A stretch of DNA of 64,000 nt from CAYNRA01 sp046293395 (GTDB taxonomy: Bacteria > Bacteroidota > Bacteroidia > Cytophagales > Spirosomataceae), in contig JBKBOU010000002.1 of assembly GCA_046293395.1 (NCBI GenBank), positions 558,001 through 622,000 of the forward strand. Reading direction: 5' to 3'. Positions within the stretch are counted from its first letter, which is position 1, and each line of letters starts with the position of its first letter. The notes under the pieces are model-generated. The model saw nothing but the letters and a program-made list of their open reading frames with translations. It was not told where the DNA came from and made no database searches. The translations under genes and the position numbers were made by a program. This document shows, one piece after another, positions 16,502 to 26,029 of the stretch.

Positions 16502-19138
16502 ATGGAAATTTCAAAAACATACAATCCGAAAGAGATTGAGGAAAAGTGGTATCAATATTGGATAGAAAACAAGTTTTTTCAGTCCAAACCAAATCCAGAA
16601 AAGGAACCTTACAGCATTGTGATTCCACCACCAAACGTGACGGGCGTTTTGCACATGGGGCACATGCTCAATAATACCATCCAAGATGTGCTAATTCGGA
16701 AAGCACGAATGGAAGGAAAAGAGGCGTGTTGGGTACCAGGAACAGACCATGCCTCCATCGCGACAGAAGCCAAAGTAGTGGCGATGTTGAAAGAAAAAGG
16801 CATCAATAAGGCAGATTTAAGCCGCGAGGAGTTCTTGACATATTGCTGGGAATGGACAGAAAAATACGGTGGAATTATCCTCCAACAACTTCGTAAATTA
16901 GGGGCTTCCTGCGATTGGGATCGTACTCGGTTTACGATGGAGGAAAATTTATACGATGCAGTCATTGATGTTTTCATCGATTTACACGCCAAAGGAGATA
17001 TTTACCGCGGCCACCGGATGGTTAATTGGGACCCACAAGCCAAAACGACCGTATCAGACGAAGAAGTAATTGCCAAAGAAATCCAACAGAAATTGGTCTA
17101 TATCAAGTACTCGTTGGTGTCAGATTCCAATCAGTTTGTGACGATAGCAACCGTTCGTCCTGAAACAATTATGGCGGATGCAGCCATTTGCGTAAATCCA
17201 GAAGACCCTCGTTATCAACATCTTATCGGACAAAAAGCAAGTATCCCCTTGATTGGAAAACAAATTCCGATTATTGCCGATGAGTACGTCACGATGGATT
17301 TTGGAACAGGCTGCTTGAAAGTTACGCCTGCACACGACCCCAATGATTTTGCTTTGGGTGAAAAGCATGGACTTGAAGTCGTTGATATTTTAACAGAAGA
17401 GGGAAAATTAAACGAACGTGCCCAAATTTTAATAGGTGAAGACCGTTTTGTAGCACGGAAAAAAATCATCAAGCTACTCGAAGAGGCAGGACACATCGAA
17501 AAACTAGAGGAATATAAGTCGAATGTAGGCACATCTGAGCGGACTGGTGCGGTGATTGAACCACGTGTTTCTTTGCAGTGGTTTTTAAAAATGAAGAGAT
17601 TATCGGAGCCGGCGTTGACGAACGTCATGAACGATACAATTCAGTTAATTCCACCTAAATTCAAAAATACGTACAGCCATTGGATGGAAAATGTACGCGA
17701 TTGGTGCATCAGTCGCCAACTTTGGTGGGGACATCGGATTCCGGCGTTTTATTTGAAAGATGGTACGTGCATTGTTGCCAAAACCAAGCAAGAAGCACTC
17801 GCGATTGCCCGTGAAAAATACCAATTATTTGCGTTGAGCGAACTAGATTTAACCCAAGACGAAGACGTTTTGGATACGTGGTTCAGCTCTTGGCTCTGGC
17901 CAATCTCAGTTTTTGACGGATTTAAAAATCCTGATAATGAAGATATTAACTATTATTACCCAACCAATGACTTGGTGACAGCCCCCGAAATTTTGTTTTT
18001 CTGGGTGGCGCGGATGATTATTGCGGGGTATGAATACAAGGGGCAATATCCATTTAAAAATGTGTATTTGACGGGGATTGTTCGGGACAAACAAGGACGT
18101 AAGATGTCCAAATCACTAGGAAATTCACCTGACCCGATTGATTTAATAGAAAAATACGGGGCAGATGGCGTGCGTACAGGTATGTTATTTAGTTCACCTG
18201 CGGGAAATGATTTACCTTTTGATGAGAAACTTTGTGAGCAAGGCAGGAATTTCTCTAACAAGATTTGGAATGCCTTCCGGTTGGTGAAAGGCTGGGAAGT
18301 TGCCGATACCGCAGCACCCGTAGGAAACCAAACAGCGGTGAGATGGTTCCGTGCCAAAGCATCGTCTGTTATCCTAGAAGTGGCGGAACATTACGACAAG
18401 TTCCGTATGTCTGATGCCTTGTTGGCTACCTATAATTTAATTTGGAACGACTTCTGTTCTCAGTATCTGGAGATGGTTAAACCGGCGTACATACAAGGAC
18501 AAGCGCAACCGATTGACAAAGAAACATACGAGGCGACGATTGCGTTTTTCGATGAATTAATGCGTTTGGTTCATCCTTGGACGCCGTTTATTTCGGAAGA
18601 GATTTGGCAACAATTGGCAGAACGCCCGGCACAATCAAGTATTTGTTTAGCCCCATTCCCGGTAGCTAGAGAGGTGGACAACGCGATTTTACAAGATATA
18701 GATGTTGTCACAGAACTTGTTTCTTGGGTAAGAAATACCCGAAATGCGAAGCAACTTTCGCCAAAAGAGGCGCTACCTTTGGTGATTAAAACAAGCCAAG
18801 AGACGCGTTATTCACACTTGCTTGATTTGATTCAGAAACTGGCAAATACAGCAAGTATCCAATTCGCTGACCAAATTTCGGGCGTTAGTTTGGTGATTAA
18901 AGCAGACGAATTTGGTTTAGATTTGGGAGATAATTTGGATGTAGAGACCGAAAAAGAAAATCTCCAAAAAGAGTTGGATTATACCATTGGATTCCAAAAA
19001 TCTGTTCTTGCCAAACTTTCCAATGAACGATTTGTACAAAATGCGAAGCCGGGTGTAGTACAAAGGGAGAAAGATAAATTAGCCGATGCAGAGTCTAAAA
19101 TAGCCGCTTTGCAAGAAGCATTGAGTAAGCTGAAATAA
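16502..19138 (+). CDS. valS: Valyl-tRNA synthetase
   Basis: A class I aminoacyl-tRNA synthetase that charges tRNA-Val, 878 residues. The ATP-site HIGH motif is H51-M-G-H54, preceded by P-P-P-N-V-T-G, and the KMSKS loop is K534-M-S-K-S. An editing (CP1) domain lies between, with V-R-P-E-T-I-M-A-D. The C-terminus is a coiled-coil tRNA-binding arm (E-K-E-N-L-Q-K-E-L). I start at ATG 16502, since the frame extends upstream only through a TTG at 16433 with no family similarity. A terminator follows 80 bp after the stop. Confidence 0.98.
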   Translation: MEISKTYNPKEIEEKWYQYWIENKFFQSKPNPEKEPYSIVIPPPNVTGVLHMGHMLNNTIQDVLIRKARMEGKEACWVPGTDHASIATEAKVVAMLKEKGINKADLSREEFLTYCWEWTEKYGGIILQQLRKLGASCDWDRTRFTMEENLYDAVIDVFIDLHAKGDIYRGHRMVNWDPQAKTTVSDEEVIAKEIQQKLVYIKYSLVSDSNQFVTIATVRPETIMADAAICVNPEDPRYQHLIGQKASIPLIGKQIPIIADEYVTMDFGTGCLKVTPAHDPNDFALGEKHGLEVVDILTEEGKLNERAQILIGEDRFVARKKIIKLLEEAGHIEKLEEYKSNVGTSERTGAVIEPRVSLQWFLKMKRLSEPALTNVMNDTIQLIPPKFKNTYSHWMENVRDWCISRQLWWGHRIPAFYLKDGTCIVAKTKQEALAIAREKYQLFALSELDLTQDEDVLDTWFSSWLWPISVFDGFKNPDNEDINYYYPTNDLVTAPEILFFWVARMIIAGYEYKGQYPFKNVYLTGIVRDKQGRKMSKSLGNSPDPIDLIEKYGADGVRTGMLFSSPAGNDLPFDEKLCEQGRNFSNKIWNAFRLVKGWEVADTAAPVGNQTAVRWFRAKASSVILEVAEHYDKFRMSDALLATYNLIWNDFCSQYLEMVKPAYIQGQAQPIDKETYEATIAFFDELMRLVHPWTPFISEEIWQQLAERPAQSSICLAPFPVAREVDNAILQDIDVVTELVSWVRNTRNAKQLSPKEALPLVIKTSQETRYSHLLDLIQKLANTASIQFADQISGVSLVIKADEFGLDLGDNLDVETEKENLQKELDYTIGFQKSVLAKLSNERFVQNAKPGVVQREKDKLADAESKIAALQEALSKLK

Positions 19139-19218
19139 AAAGGAAAGTCTGGTTTTGCATTATCTAATCAAAAAATAATTCCTTTTCATTTATACGATGA
19201 AGCTCAGATTACTTTTCA

Positions 19219-19255
19219 AAAAAATGCCTTGTAGTATATCTACAAGGCATTTTTT
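19219..19255. terminator. Terminator between valS and the outer-membrane gene
   Basis: An ATGCCTTGTAG/CTACAAGGCAT stem with T6 on the right and an A-run on the left serves the two convergent genes. Confidence 0.88.
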
Positions 19256-19270
19256 GTTTTATTCAGGCAA

Positions 19271-19891
19271 TTATCTGAATAGACCGATTTTCAAACCAAC
19301 GTGTCCCGTTAGACCTGACATATCTGTTTCGTCCAGATTTCGATAGTTCATTTGTCCGACGAACCTATACCCAGCCCCTGCATTGAAGCGGACATTTTTA
19401 AGCAGATTGACTTCCAGTAGTAAACTAGGTTCTAGTTGCAAGAAATTTGCTTCGCCCAAACGAGCCAATCCGAAGTCATTGTCCATTTCAACTTCACTAT
19501 AACCAGCATAAACGGGGAAAGTCAAGTGAATTATTTTTTTGGATAACAGCGTATATTCGACAAAACCTCCGGCAGACCAATAATCCATGTAAATACCTGG
19601 AATCGTTTCTGATTGGGGAATAATTTCGTTGAGTGAAACTTGGTAATAGCCTCCTAGCGCAAATTTATCTTTTACTTGGACACCACTGCGCAGGCTAAAA
19701 AGTGCGGCGGTGCTTTCATCAAACGTTGTCATACCAATACTTGGGGCAACAAAAAAGCCGATGTCTTTGCTTGCTATTTTAGCACCTTTCCCGAAGAGAG
19801 TCGCGGCTTCTGTTTTTTGTTGTGCAAATACGTCATTTTGACATGTGAATATAGAAATGCAAAGGATACTCAAAAATGTACTTTTTTTCAT
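19271..19891 (-). CDS. Outer-membrane beta-barrel protein, unassigned
   Basis: A 206-residue secreted protein with an N-terminal signal peptide (M-K-K-S-T-F-L-S-I-L-C ending F-A before QQK). The rest alternates hydrophobic and polar residues in strands, with turns such as G-Y-Y, G-G-F-V-E-Y and a final aromatic residue near the C-terminus (G-L-F-R), as in small OmpW/OMP_b-brl-type barrels. No specific family or substrate is recognised. It is monocistronic. A 15-bp palindrome about 180 bp upstream of the start could be an operator. Confidence 0.72.
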   Translation of the reverse strand: MKKSTFLSILCISIFTCQNDVFAQQKTEAATLFGKGAKIASKDIGFFVAPSIGMTTFDESTAALFSLRSGVQVKDKFALGGYYQVSLNEIIPQSETIPGIYMDYWSAGGFVEYTLLSKKIIHLTFPVYAGYSEVEMDNDFGLARLGEANFLQLEPSLLLEVNLLKNVRFNAGAGYRFVGQMNYRNLDETDMSGLTGHVGLKIGLFR

Positions 19892-20072
19892 TTTAATTTT
19901 CGTTTAGATTATTTTGGTGGACTAGCTTTTTCCTACAACAATAGATAATCTAACAAGTAATTTTGAAGTGACTTGTTCCATTCCTATGAATCAGCTTTTT
20001 AATTCACGATTTTTAAGGCTGTTTTTTCTTTCAGAAATATCTTTGTTTGTTGAATTTACTAGACATTGCTTA

Positions 20073-20087
20073 TAATTAGTCTAATTA
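20073..20087. promoter_or_regulatory. 15-bp palindrome, possible operator
   Basis: TAATTAGTCTAATTA is a perfect dyad around a central T, upstream of the minus-strand OMP gene. Its core TTAGTCTAA resembles the TTAGACTAA dyad at 61779-61787. Binding is inferred only from symmetry. Confidence 0.25.
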
Positions 20088-20145
20088 ACGATAGATAAAG
20101 AAACTATTGTACAAGGTGATAAAATAAGTTTTGGATAAAGAAAAA

Positions 20146-20174
20146 GCCCTTGCAAATCTTCGTATTGCAAGGGC
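20146..20174 (-). terminator. Terminator of the beta-lactamase gene
   Basis: A perfect 10-bp stem, GCCCTTGCAA/TTGCAAGGGC. The T-run is on the minus strand (A-rich plus-strand flank). Confidence 0.85.
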
Positions 20175-20213
20175 AGATTCTGCTTTTGAGCACAATTTTG
20201 AGGAATATAAAAA

Positions 20214-21110
20214 CTACATTTTCGTGTAATAATTCCAAGCCATTTCGGCTATTTCGGCAATAATTCGTTCGTTGGCATCAAAATCTTCACGACTTTCCGT
20301 AACAAAAACGCTGATATACAATGGTTCACCGTTGGGTAAGAAAATAATGCCGATATTATTTACAGCGGCTGTAATACCCGTTTGTTTATTTTGTCCGGAC
20401 CAGCCTGTTTTGTGTGCCACTGTTGTTCCTGCGGGCAAGAGACCTTTGAGTCTTTTGGCGCCAGTGGATGTATTTTTTAGGACATTCCAGATAAATTGGT
20501 GGCTTTCGGGGGATAAATAGGCATTTTTATTTTCGTAGAATGCTTTTAGAATCTTGTTTGCTTCGAGCGGTGTAGTCCAATTTTGGAATTGGCTATTCCA
20601 GTCGCTCTGCATGGTTTCCTCGTTAATTTTGATGGAAATATTTTTGAAACCTTTTTCGTGGAAATATTTTTCGACAGAAGACGGCCCACCGAGTAGTTTT
20701 AGGAGCATATCACAGCCCACATTATCGCTCATAGAAACCGTATATTCAAGAATTTGGGCGATGGTAAGCGTTGTGCCATTGGGGTATGTATCGCGGATGG
20801 GGCTGTAAATATCAGGCGTTAATAAATCTTCTTTTTTAATTTCGATGGGTTGATTGAGCTGAAAATTTCCTTTGTCTATCTCCGCCATCATGAACAATCC
20901 GATGGGACATTTGAAAACGCTTTGCATGGGAAAGTGCCGTTTACCATTCACGGAGATTTTTTCATTTTTATACTGAATAGCCACACCGACAACCGCCTTT
21001 TTGGAAGCTAATCTGTCTTCGATTTGTTGTTTCAGCAGCTGACTTGATTTTTGACTGAATGCGGGTGAACAGCACCATACGAGCAAGAAAAAGACAAACG
21101 AAGAGCGCAT
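20214..21110 (-). CDS. bla: Class A beta-lactamase, subclass A2-like
   Basis: A serine beta-lactamase of 298 residues with signal peptide (M-R-S-S-F-V-F-F-L-L-V ending A-F-S before QKS), so periplasmic. Active-site motifs are S64-V-F-K67 (the S-x-x-K of class A), S-D-N in S-M-S-D-N-V-G, and K-T-G in H-K-T-G-W-S-G. The omega-loop region with N-E-E-T-M and Q-N-W-T-T-P matches the PER/CfxA/CepA branch (A2) typical of Bacteroidota, many of which hydrolyse cephalosporins. The start is ATG 21110; the longer frame to 21200 only adds non-conserved sequence. No mobility genes flank it, so it is likely a resident chromosomal gene. Confidence 0.93.
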   Translation of the reverse strand: MRSSFVFFLLVWCCSPAFSQKSSQLLKQQIEDRLASKKAVVGVAIQYKNEKISVNGKRHFPMQSVFKCPIGLFMMAEIDKGNFQLNQPIEIKKEDLLTPDIYSPIRDTYPNGTTLTIAQILEYTVSMSDNVGCDMLLKLLGGPSSVEKYFHEKGFKNISIKINEETMQSDWNSQFQNWTTPLEANKILKAFYENKNAYLSPESHQFIWNVLKNTSTGAKRLKGLLPAGTTVAHKTGWSGQNKQTGITAAVNNIGIIFLPNGEPLYISVFVTESREDFDANERIIAEIAEMAWNYYTKM

Positions 21111-21360
21111 GAGAAGAGGAAAAGTTTGATGGAAGAAAAGGATAGAGAACAAATATAGCGGAAACAGTTGATTTCGAGAAGGGGGGAGATTATTTCTCAA
21201 ATCATCTCTTTAATCAAAGAAATCTAAAGAAAGACAGACACGGACGCATCCTATAAAAAAGTTTGGTGAGATACATACGAATGAGTAGATTTGAAAAGAA
21301 GACTATTCTCCCAACAAGCCAAATGAAAATAGTCATCTAAATAATGACTTTAAAGTAGAT

Positions 21361-24300
21361 ATGAGCACAAAATTTTTTACCAACGAAGAACAAAATACTC
21401 TTTTAAAGAAAATAGAAGGTATTTTCAAACACAAAAATATCTACTTTTTGGATGCTTTGGTGGGCTACTTTCGGGCATCGGGGTATTTTCAAATCCGTGA
21501 ATTTATTGAATGTGCACAGGAGATAAGAATACTTGTCGGTATCAATATAGATTCGTTAATTTATGAAGCGAACCAGCAAGGAATTTTATACGATGGTGAT
21601 GCAGAGAAAGCACAGGAGGCTTTTTTTCAAGAAATTAAAAAGAATATTCAGAGGGCGGAATATAGCAAAACAGTGGAAGATGGGATGATTCAATTCATTA
21701 AAGACATTATCACGGGTAAAGTAAAAATCAAGATTCATCCAAAACAGAATATCCATGCAAAAATTTATATTTTCAGAGAGCAAGAAAAACACGACCATGG
21801 TTATGGCTCTGTTATTACTGGTTCAAGTAACTTAACAGACGCAGGTCTTTCTAAAAATTTTGAGTTTAATGTTGAACTGAGAGATAATTCAGACATTGAC
21901 TTTGCGGCACAGACTTTCAATAGACTTTGGGAAGAAGCTATTCCAGTAGATATACAAAATATTCAAAAACTTGACAAAGACACCTATCTAAACGAAGACT
22001 ATACACCTTACGAAGTGTATCTAAAATTTTTGATTGAATATTTTGGCAAGAGTATTGAGTTTGATCCCAATTCAATTTCTGATTTGCCCAAGGGCTTCAA
22101 AAGGCTCTCTTACCAGGTAGATGCTGTAAACGACGGGTTCGCGAAATTAATGAAACATAATGGATTTTTCTTAGCTGATGTTGTTGGATTAGGAAAAACG
22201 ATTGTTTCTACCCTTATTGCTAAAAAATATTTTTATGCGAATGGTTTTCCTGAGCACCGCTCTAGAACCTTGATTATTGTACCACCTGCATTGAAGGAAA
22301 ACTGGGTTGAGACAATTGAAAAGTTCAACCTAGATAATGTAAAAATTATAACCAACGGTAGCTTGCATAAAATCAAAGATGCGACGATATATGATTTAAT
22401 CATTGTAGATGAAGCTCATAAATTTCGTTCGGATACGGCCGAGATGTACAATGAATTACAAAAGATTTGTAAAACACCAACAAGACGAGTCACAACAGAT
22501 GGCAAGGCAATCCCTAAGCGTGTACTCCTTGTATCTGCTACTCCCTTGAATAACAAACCAGAGGATATTGCTAACCAAGTTTATCTTTTCCAAAACAGCA
22601 AGGATTCAACACTTGAAATAGGGAATTTACAGCACTTTTTCAGAAACGAGATAATTGATCCTTATAAAAAATTAAAGGACGAACCTGATATTGCTAAAGT
22701 TCAAGCTGGTGTAAAAAAGATTTACGAAAAAGTTAGAACCAAAGTTATTGAACCGCTTATTGTTCGTAGAACAAGAACAGACTTGAAGGCGCACGATTTG
22801 TACTCAAAAGATTTAGAAAAGCAAGGCATCAAATTTCCAAAAGTAGGAAAGCCAAATAAAATATTATATCTTCTTGAACCATATCTTGAGGAGTTATATG
22901 ACAAGACTATTCACGTTTTAAGTCATCCTACGCAGGGATTGAAATACAACCGCCACCGAGCTATCGGTTACTTAAAACCGCATAAAAAAAGTAAATACAA
23001 ACAAGCGGATATGATTTCGGCTCAATTAGCAGAAATCATGAAAATACTATTAGTGAAGAGACTAGATAGTAGTTTCTACGCATTTAAACAATCGCTTTTT
23101 CGATTCACAAAAGCCACCGAAGCAATGGTGACAATGTTTGAGAATGGTAGAATTTTCATTGCGCCAAAACTACCTGTCTCAGAAATGATTAACGAAGGAA
23201 GAGAAGAAGAGTTAATGGATTTGGTTTTAGAAAAATCTATTGAAGACCCAACCATTGATATTTGTGAACCTGACGATTTTGAGTTTGACTTCCTGTCTGG
23301 CCTTCAACGTGATTTAAGATTACTCAAAGAACTTTCTGCTGCGTGGGAAAAAGTACATGAAGACCCAAAATTAGAAGTCTTTATCCAATATTTAAAAAAT
23401 ACTCTTTTAAGCAAAGCTATTAATCCAGAGTCTAAATTGGTAGTATTCTCAGAAAGTATAGAAACGACCGAGTATCTAGAGAAAGAACTTCCTAAACATA
23501 TAAAAGCAAGTATTCTTTCTGTTGATAGTAAATCTCGCAAAAACAAAATGCCTGCGGTTCGTAAAAACTTTGATGCCAACTTACCGAAAACGGAACAAGA
23601 AAATACATATAGCATCCTACTTACGACAGAAGTACTCGCAGAGGGTATCAACTTGCACCGTTCCAATGTCATTGTAAATTATGACACCCCTTGGAACTCC
23701 ACTCGCCTAATGCAACGAATTGGGCGTGTAAATAGGATTGGTTCAACAGCAAACGAAGTTCACGTGTATAACTTCTATCCCACTGCAAAAGTCAATAATG
23801 ATATTGAACTAGAGAAAAAAGCCATTATGAAACTCCAATCTTTTCATGCTGCACTGGGTGAAGATAGTCAAATTTATTCGCCAGATGAAGAAACTGAAAC
23901 TTTCGGACTTTTCGATAAGGAATTAGAAGACGAAAAAGACGAAAAATTGGCCTATCTCATGATGATTCGTGACATCAAGGAAAAAACACCTGATGTGTTC
24001 AAGCACGTTAAAAATATGCCTTTACGCGCTAGAGTAGGAAGACAAAAAAGTAATCTTGCGCAAAGTACAATTTGTTATATAAAAGATAGCAAAAGAGATA
24101 CTTTCATTCTAGTAAGAGAGAATAATGAAACAGAAGAACTTACTTTCTTAGAAACAGTAAAAATTTTTGAGGCGAATGTCTTAGAAAAAGCGATTCCGTT
24201 ACACTCAAAACACCATGAGCAAGTTCAGGCAGCTGTCTCCTTGTTCTCTAATTTATTAGAAAAAGAAAAGGCAAAAGATAAAAAAGCGGACGAATATATT

Positions 24301-24624
24301 GGGCCAAATGAGAAAAAAGCCAATGCGTATTTAGATGCTTTACTCAATATGGGGTTAGCGAATGAGGAAGAACATGCTCTAATCATCCATGCGAAGGAAG
24401 CTTTGCGTCAAGGACGTTTTCAAAATCTACAGCGAGAAATCAATACGTTTCAAAAGAATTTGAAAAAATCTCCTCTGAAACCTGCCATTATCTTAGAAAA
24501 AATCATTGCTATATTGAAAAGCTACCCCTTGAATGAAAAACTAGAACAGGACTTCGAGAAAACTTCCTCAACGACTAAATCCTTACAACCCGAAATTATT
24601 ATCTCAGAAAGTTTTAGCCAATGA
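21361..24624 (+). CDS. PLD-nuclease/SNF2-type helicase of a restriction-like system
   Basis: A 1087-residue fusion. Residues 1-200 are a phospholipase-D-like nuclease domain with H132-x-K134 and the G-S-S-N157 motif. A superfamily II helicase follows, with Walker A G-L-G-K279-T, D350-E-A-H353, the S-A-T-P-L-N-N motif and Q-R-I-G-R-V-N-R-I-G in the second lobe. A long C-terminal helical region (about 850-1087) has no recognised fold. PLD-helicase fusions act as DNA-translocating nucleases in SauUSI- and NgoAVII-type restriction enzymes, which is the inferred role here. It is the first gene of a three-gene operon, and its stop overlaps the next start (ATGA). Confidence 0.88.
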   Translation: MSTKFFTNEEQNTLLKKIEGIFKHKNIYFLDALVGYFRASGYFQIREFIECAQEIRILVGINIDSLIYEANQQGILYDGDAEKAQEAFFQEIKKNIQRAEYSKTVEDGMIQFIKDIITGKVKIKIHPKQNIHAKIYIFREQEKHDHGYGSVITGSSNLTDAGLSKNFEFNVELRDNSDIDFAAQTFNRLWEEAIPVDIQNIQKLDKDTYLNEDYTPYEVYLKFLIEYFGKSIEFDPNSISDLPKGFKRLSYQVDAVNDGFAKLMKHNGFFLADVVGLGKTIVSTLIAKKYFYANGFPEHRSRTLIIVPPALKENWVETIEKFNLDNVKIITNGSLHKIKDATIYDLIIVDEAHKFRSDTAEMYNELQKICKTPTRRVTTDGKAIPKRVLLVSATPLNNKPEDIANQVYLFQNSKDSTLEIGNLQHFFRNEIIDPYKKLKDEPDIAKVQAGVKKIYEKVRTKVIEPLIVRRTRTDLKAHDLYSKDLEKQGIKFPKVGKPNKILYLLEPYLEELYDKTIHVLSHPTQGLKYNRHRAIGYLKPHKKSKYKQADMISAQLAEIMKILLVKRLDSSFYAFKQSLFRFTKATEAMVTMFENGRIFIAPKLPVSEMINEGREEELMDLVLEKSIEDPTIDICEPDDFEFDFLSGLQRDLRLLKELSAAWEKVHEDPKLEVFIQYLKNTLLSKAINPESKLVVFSESIETTEYLEKELPKHIKASILSVDSKSRKNKMPAVRKNFDANLPKTEQENTYSILLTTEVLAEGINLHRSNVIVNYDTPWNSTRLMQRIGRVNRIGSTANEVHVYNFYPTAKVNNDIELEKKAIMKLQSFHAALGEDSQIYSPDEETETFGLFDKELEDEKDEKLAYLMMIRDIKEKTPDVFKHVKNMPLRARVGRQKSNLAQSTICYIKDSKRDTFILVRENNETEELTFLETVKIFEANVLEKAIPLHSKHHEQVQAAVSLFSNLLEKEKAKDKKADEYIGPNEKKANAYLDALLNMGLANEEEHALIIHAKEALRQGRFQNLQREINTFQKNLKKSPLKPAIILEKIIAILKSYPLNEKLEQDFEKTSSTTKSLQPEIIISESFSQ

Positions 24625-25955
24625 ATCAAAACAGCAAAGAGCATCAAAATAGAGAATGGAAAGAGTCATGGCATACAGACTATTTCAAGTGGATTTGTGG
24701 ATTTGCTAATGCGCAAGGAGGCACTCTATACGTCGGAATCGATGACAGAGGCAATACAAAACATTTAGTTCATGCAAAAAAAAATTTAGAGGACTTACCC
24801 AATCAGATAAGAGATCTCTTGGGTTTGATAGTAGATGTAAATTTGCACACTGCAAATGGGCATGATTACTTGGAAATTACCATTGAACCCTACCCTTTTC
24901 CGATCAGCTTACGAGGTAAATACTATTACAGATCGGGCAGCACACTGCAAGAATTGAAAGGTGCTGCTTTGTCTAAATTTCTCTTGCAACGCCAAGGTAA
25001 AAAATGGGATGGTGTGCCTGTTCCTAATGTTATAACGGATGACTTGAAAAACGACACCTTTGACTTTTTCCGGAAGAAAGCGACTAAAAGCAAACGATTA
25101 GAATCTGAAGATTTAGGCGGAACTAATCAAGAATTAGTGGAAAGCCTGCAGTTGTATTTGGAAGATGAAAAAATGCTCAAAAGAGCAGCCATTCTGCTTT
25201 TTCATCCAAAACCTGAAAAGTACGTAACAGGAGCGTTCATCAAAATTGGTTACTTTGAAAATGAAGCGGATTTGATGTATCAAGATGAAGCTCACGGTAA
25301 TTTGTTTGAGCAGATTGAAAAAACAATGGATTTGCTCTTTACAAAATATATCAAAGCAATCATAAGCTATGAGGAAATTTCTAGGGTAGAGACCTATGAG
25401 TACCCAAAAGAAGCTATCCGAGAAGCTTTGTTGAACGCCGTAGCTCACAAAGATTATTCGGGCGGGGCTCCTATTCAGATCAAAGTTTTTAAAGACCGAA
25501 TAATGATTTGGAATGATGGGCAATTACCTGATAATTGGACGATAACAAATTTGTTAAAGAAACACGCTTCTAAGCCCTATAATCCCGACATAGCCAACAC
25601 GCTTTTCAGAAGTGGCTATATTGAATCTTGGGGAAGAGGTATTGAGAAAATGGTAAATTACTGCTTGGAAGCTGGCATTCCCGCACCCAATTACTCTTTT
25701 GAAGGTTCAGATTTTCTAGTTGAGTTTAAAAAGGATATTTATCACAAAGATTTTTTAATCGAATTAGGTTTGAATGAAAGGCAGATACGTGCCGTACTTT
25801 TTGTGAAAGAAAAAGGAAAAATTACGAACAAAGAGTATCAGAAATTAACGCATACAATAGAAAGAACCGCACGAAGAGATTTGGTCAAACTTATCGAATT
25901 AAAAATATTTGTAAAAAAAGGCGAATTGAAAGGTAGCTATTACGAAATGCAATGA
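24621..25955 (+). CDS. AlbA_2 (Schlafen-like) / GHKL-ATPase regulator with winged helix
   Basis: A 444-residue protein of the type often labelled 'RecG-like' or 'putative DNA-binding'. Domains in order: an AlbA_2/Schlafen-like domain (residues 10-120, E-W-K-E-S to G-G-T-L-Y-V-G-I-D-D), a GHKL-like ATP-binding domain (residues 255-345, R-E-A-L-L-N-A-V-A-H-K-D-Y and S-W-G-R-G-I-E-K-M), and a C-terminal winged helix (about 385-435). It overlaps the helicase gene by four bases, so the two are translationally coupled. Such proteins occur as regulators or sensors within restriction and defence loci. The activity here is inferred only from domains and context. Confidence 0.85.
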   Translation: MNQNSKEHQNREWKESWHTDYFKWICGFANAQGGTLYVGIDDRGNTKHLVHAKKNLEDLPNQIRDLLGLIVDVNLHTANGHDYLEITIEPYPFPISLRGKYYYRSGSTLQELKGAALSKFLLQRQGKKWDGVPVPNVITDDLKNDTFDFFRKKATKSKRLESEDLGGTNQELVESLQLYLEDEKMLKRAAILLFHPKPEKYVTGAFIKIGYFENEADLMYQDEAHGNLFEQIEKTMDLLFTKYIKAIISYEEISRVETYEYPKEAIREALLNAVAHKDYSGGAPIQIKVFKDRIMIWNDGQLPDNWTITNLLKKHASKPYNPDIANTLFRSGYIESWGRGIEKMVNYCLEAGIPAPNYSFEGSDFLVEFKKDIYHKDFLIELGLNERQIRAVLFVKEKGKITNKEYQKLTHTIERTARRDLVKLIELKIFVKKGELKGSYYEMQ

Positions 25956-25957
25956 TG

Positions 25958-25986
25958 TGTCCGATATGTCCGATAAATGTCCGATA
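25958..25986. repeat. Three copies of TGTCCGATA just after the AlbA_2 stop codon
   Basis: The nonamer occurs at 25958-25966, 25967-25975 and 25978-25986, beginning 3 bp after the stop. Unit lengths of 9 and 11 bp could shift frame if copies were gained or lost. A one-base shift would extend the C-terminus through the repeats. Confidence 0.7.
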
Positions 25987-26029
25987 AAAGAAAACGAAAT
26001 GAAAAACAGTACTCCTAAATTCAAGTAAC

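Larger units (their letters stand above)
19892..20213. other. Intergenic region between OMP gene and beta-lactamase
   Basis: A 322-bp AT-rich region. It holds the terminator of the beta-lactamase gene at 20146-20174 and a perfect palindrome at 20073-20087. No small gene or RNA was recognised. Confidence 0.5.
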
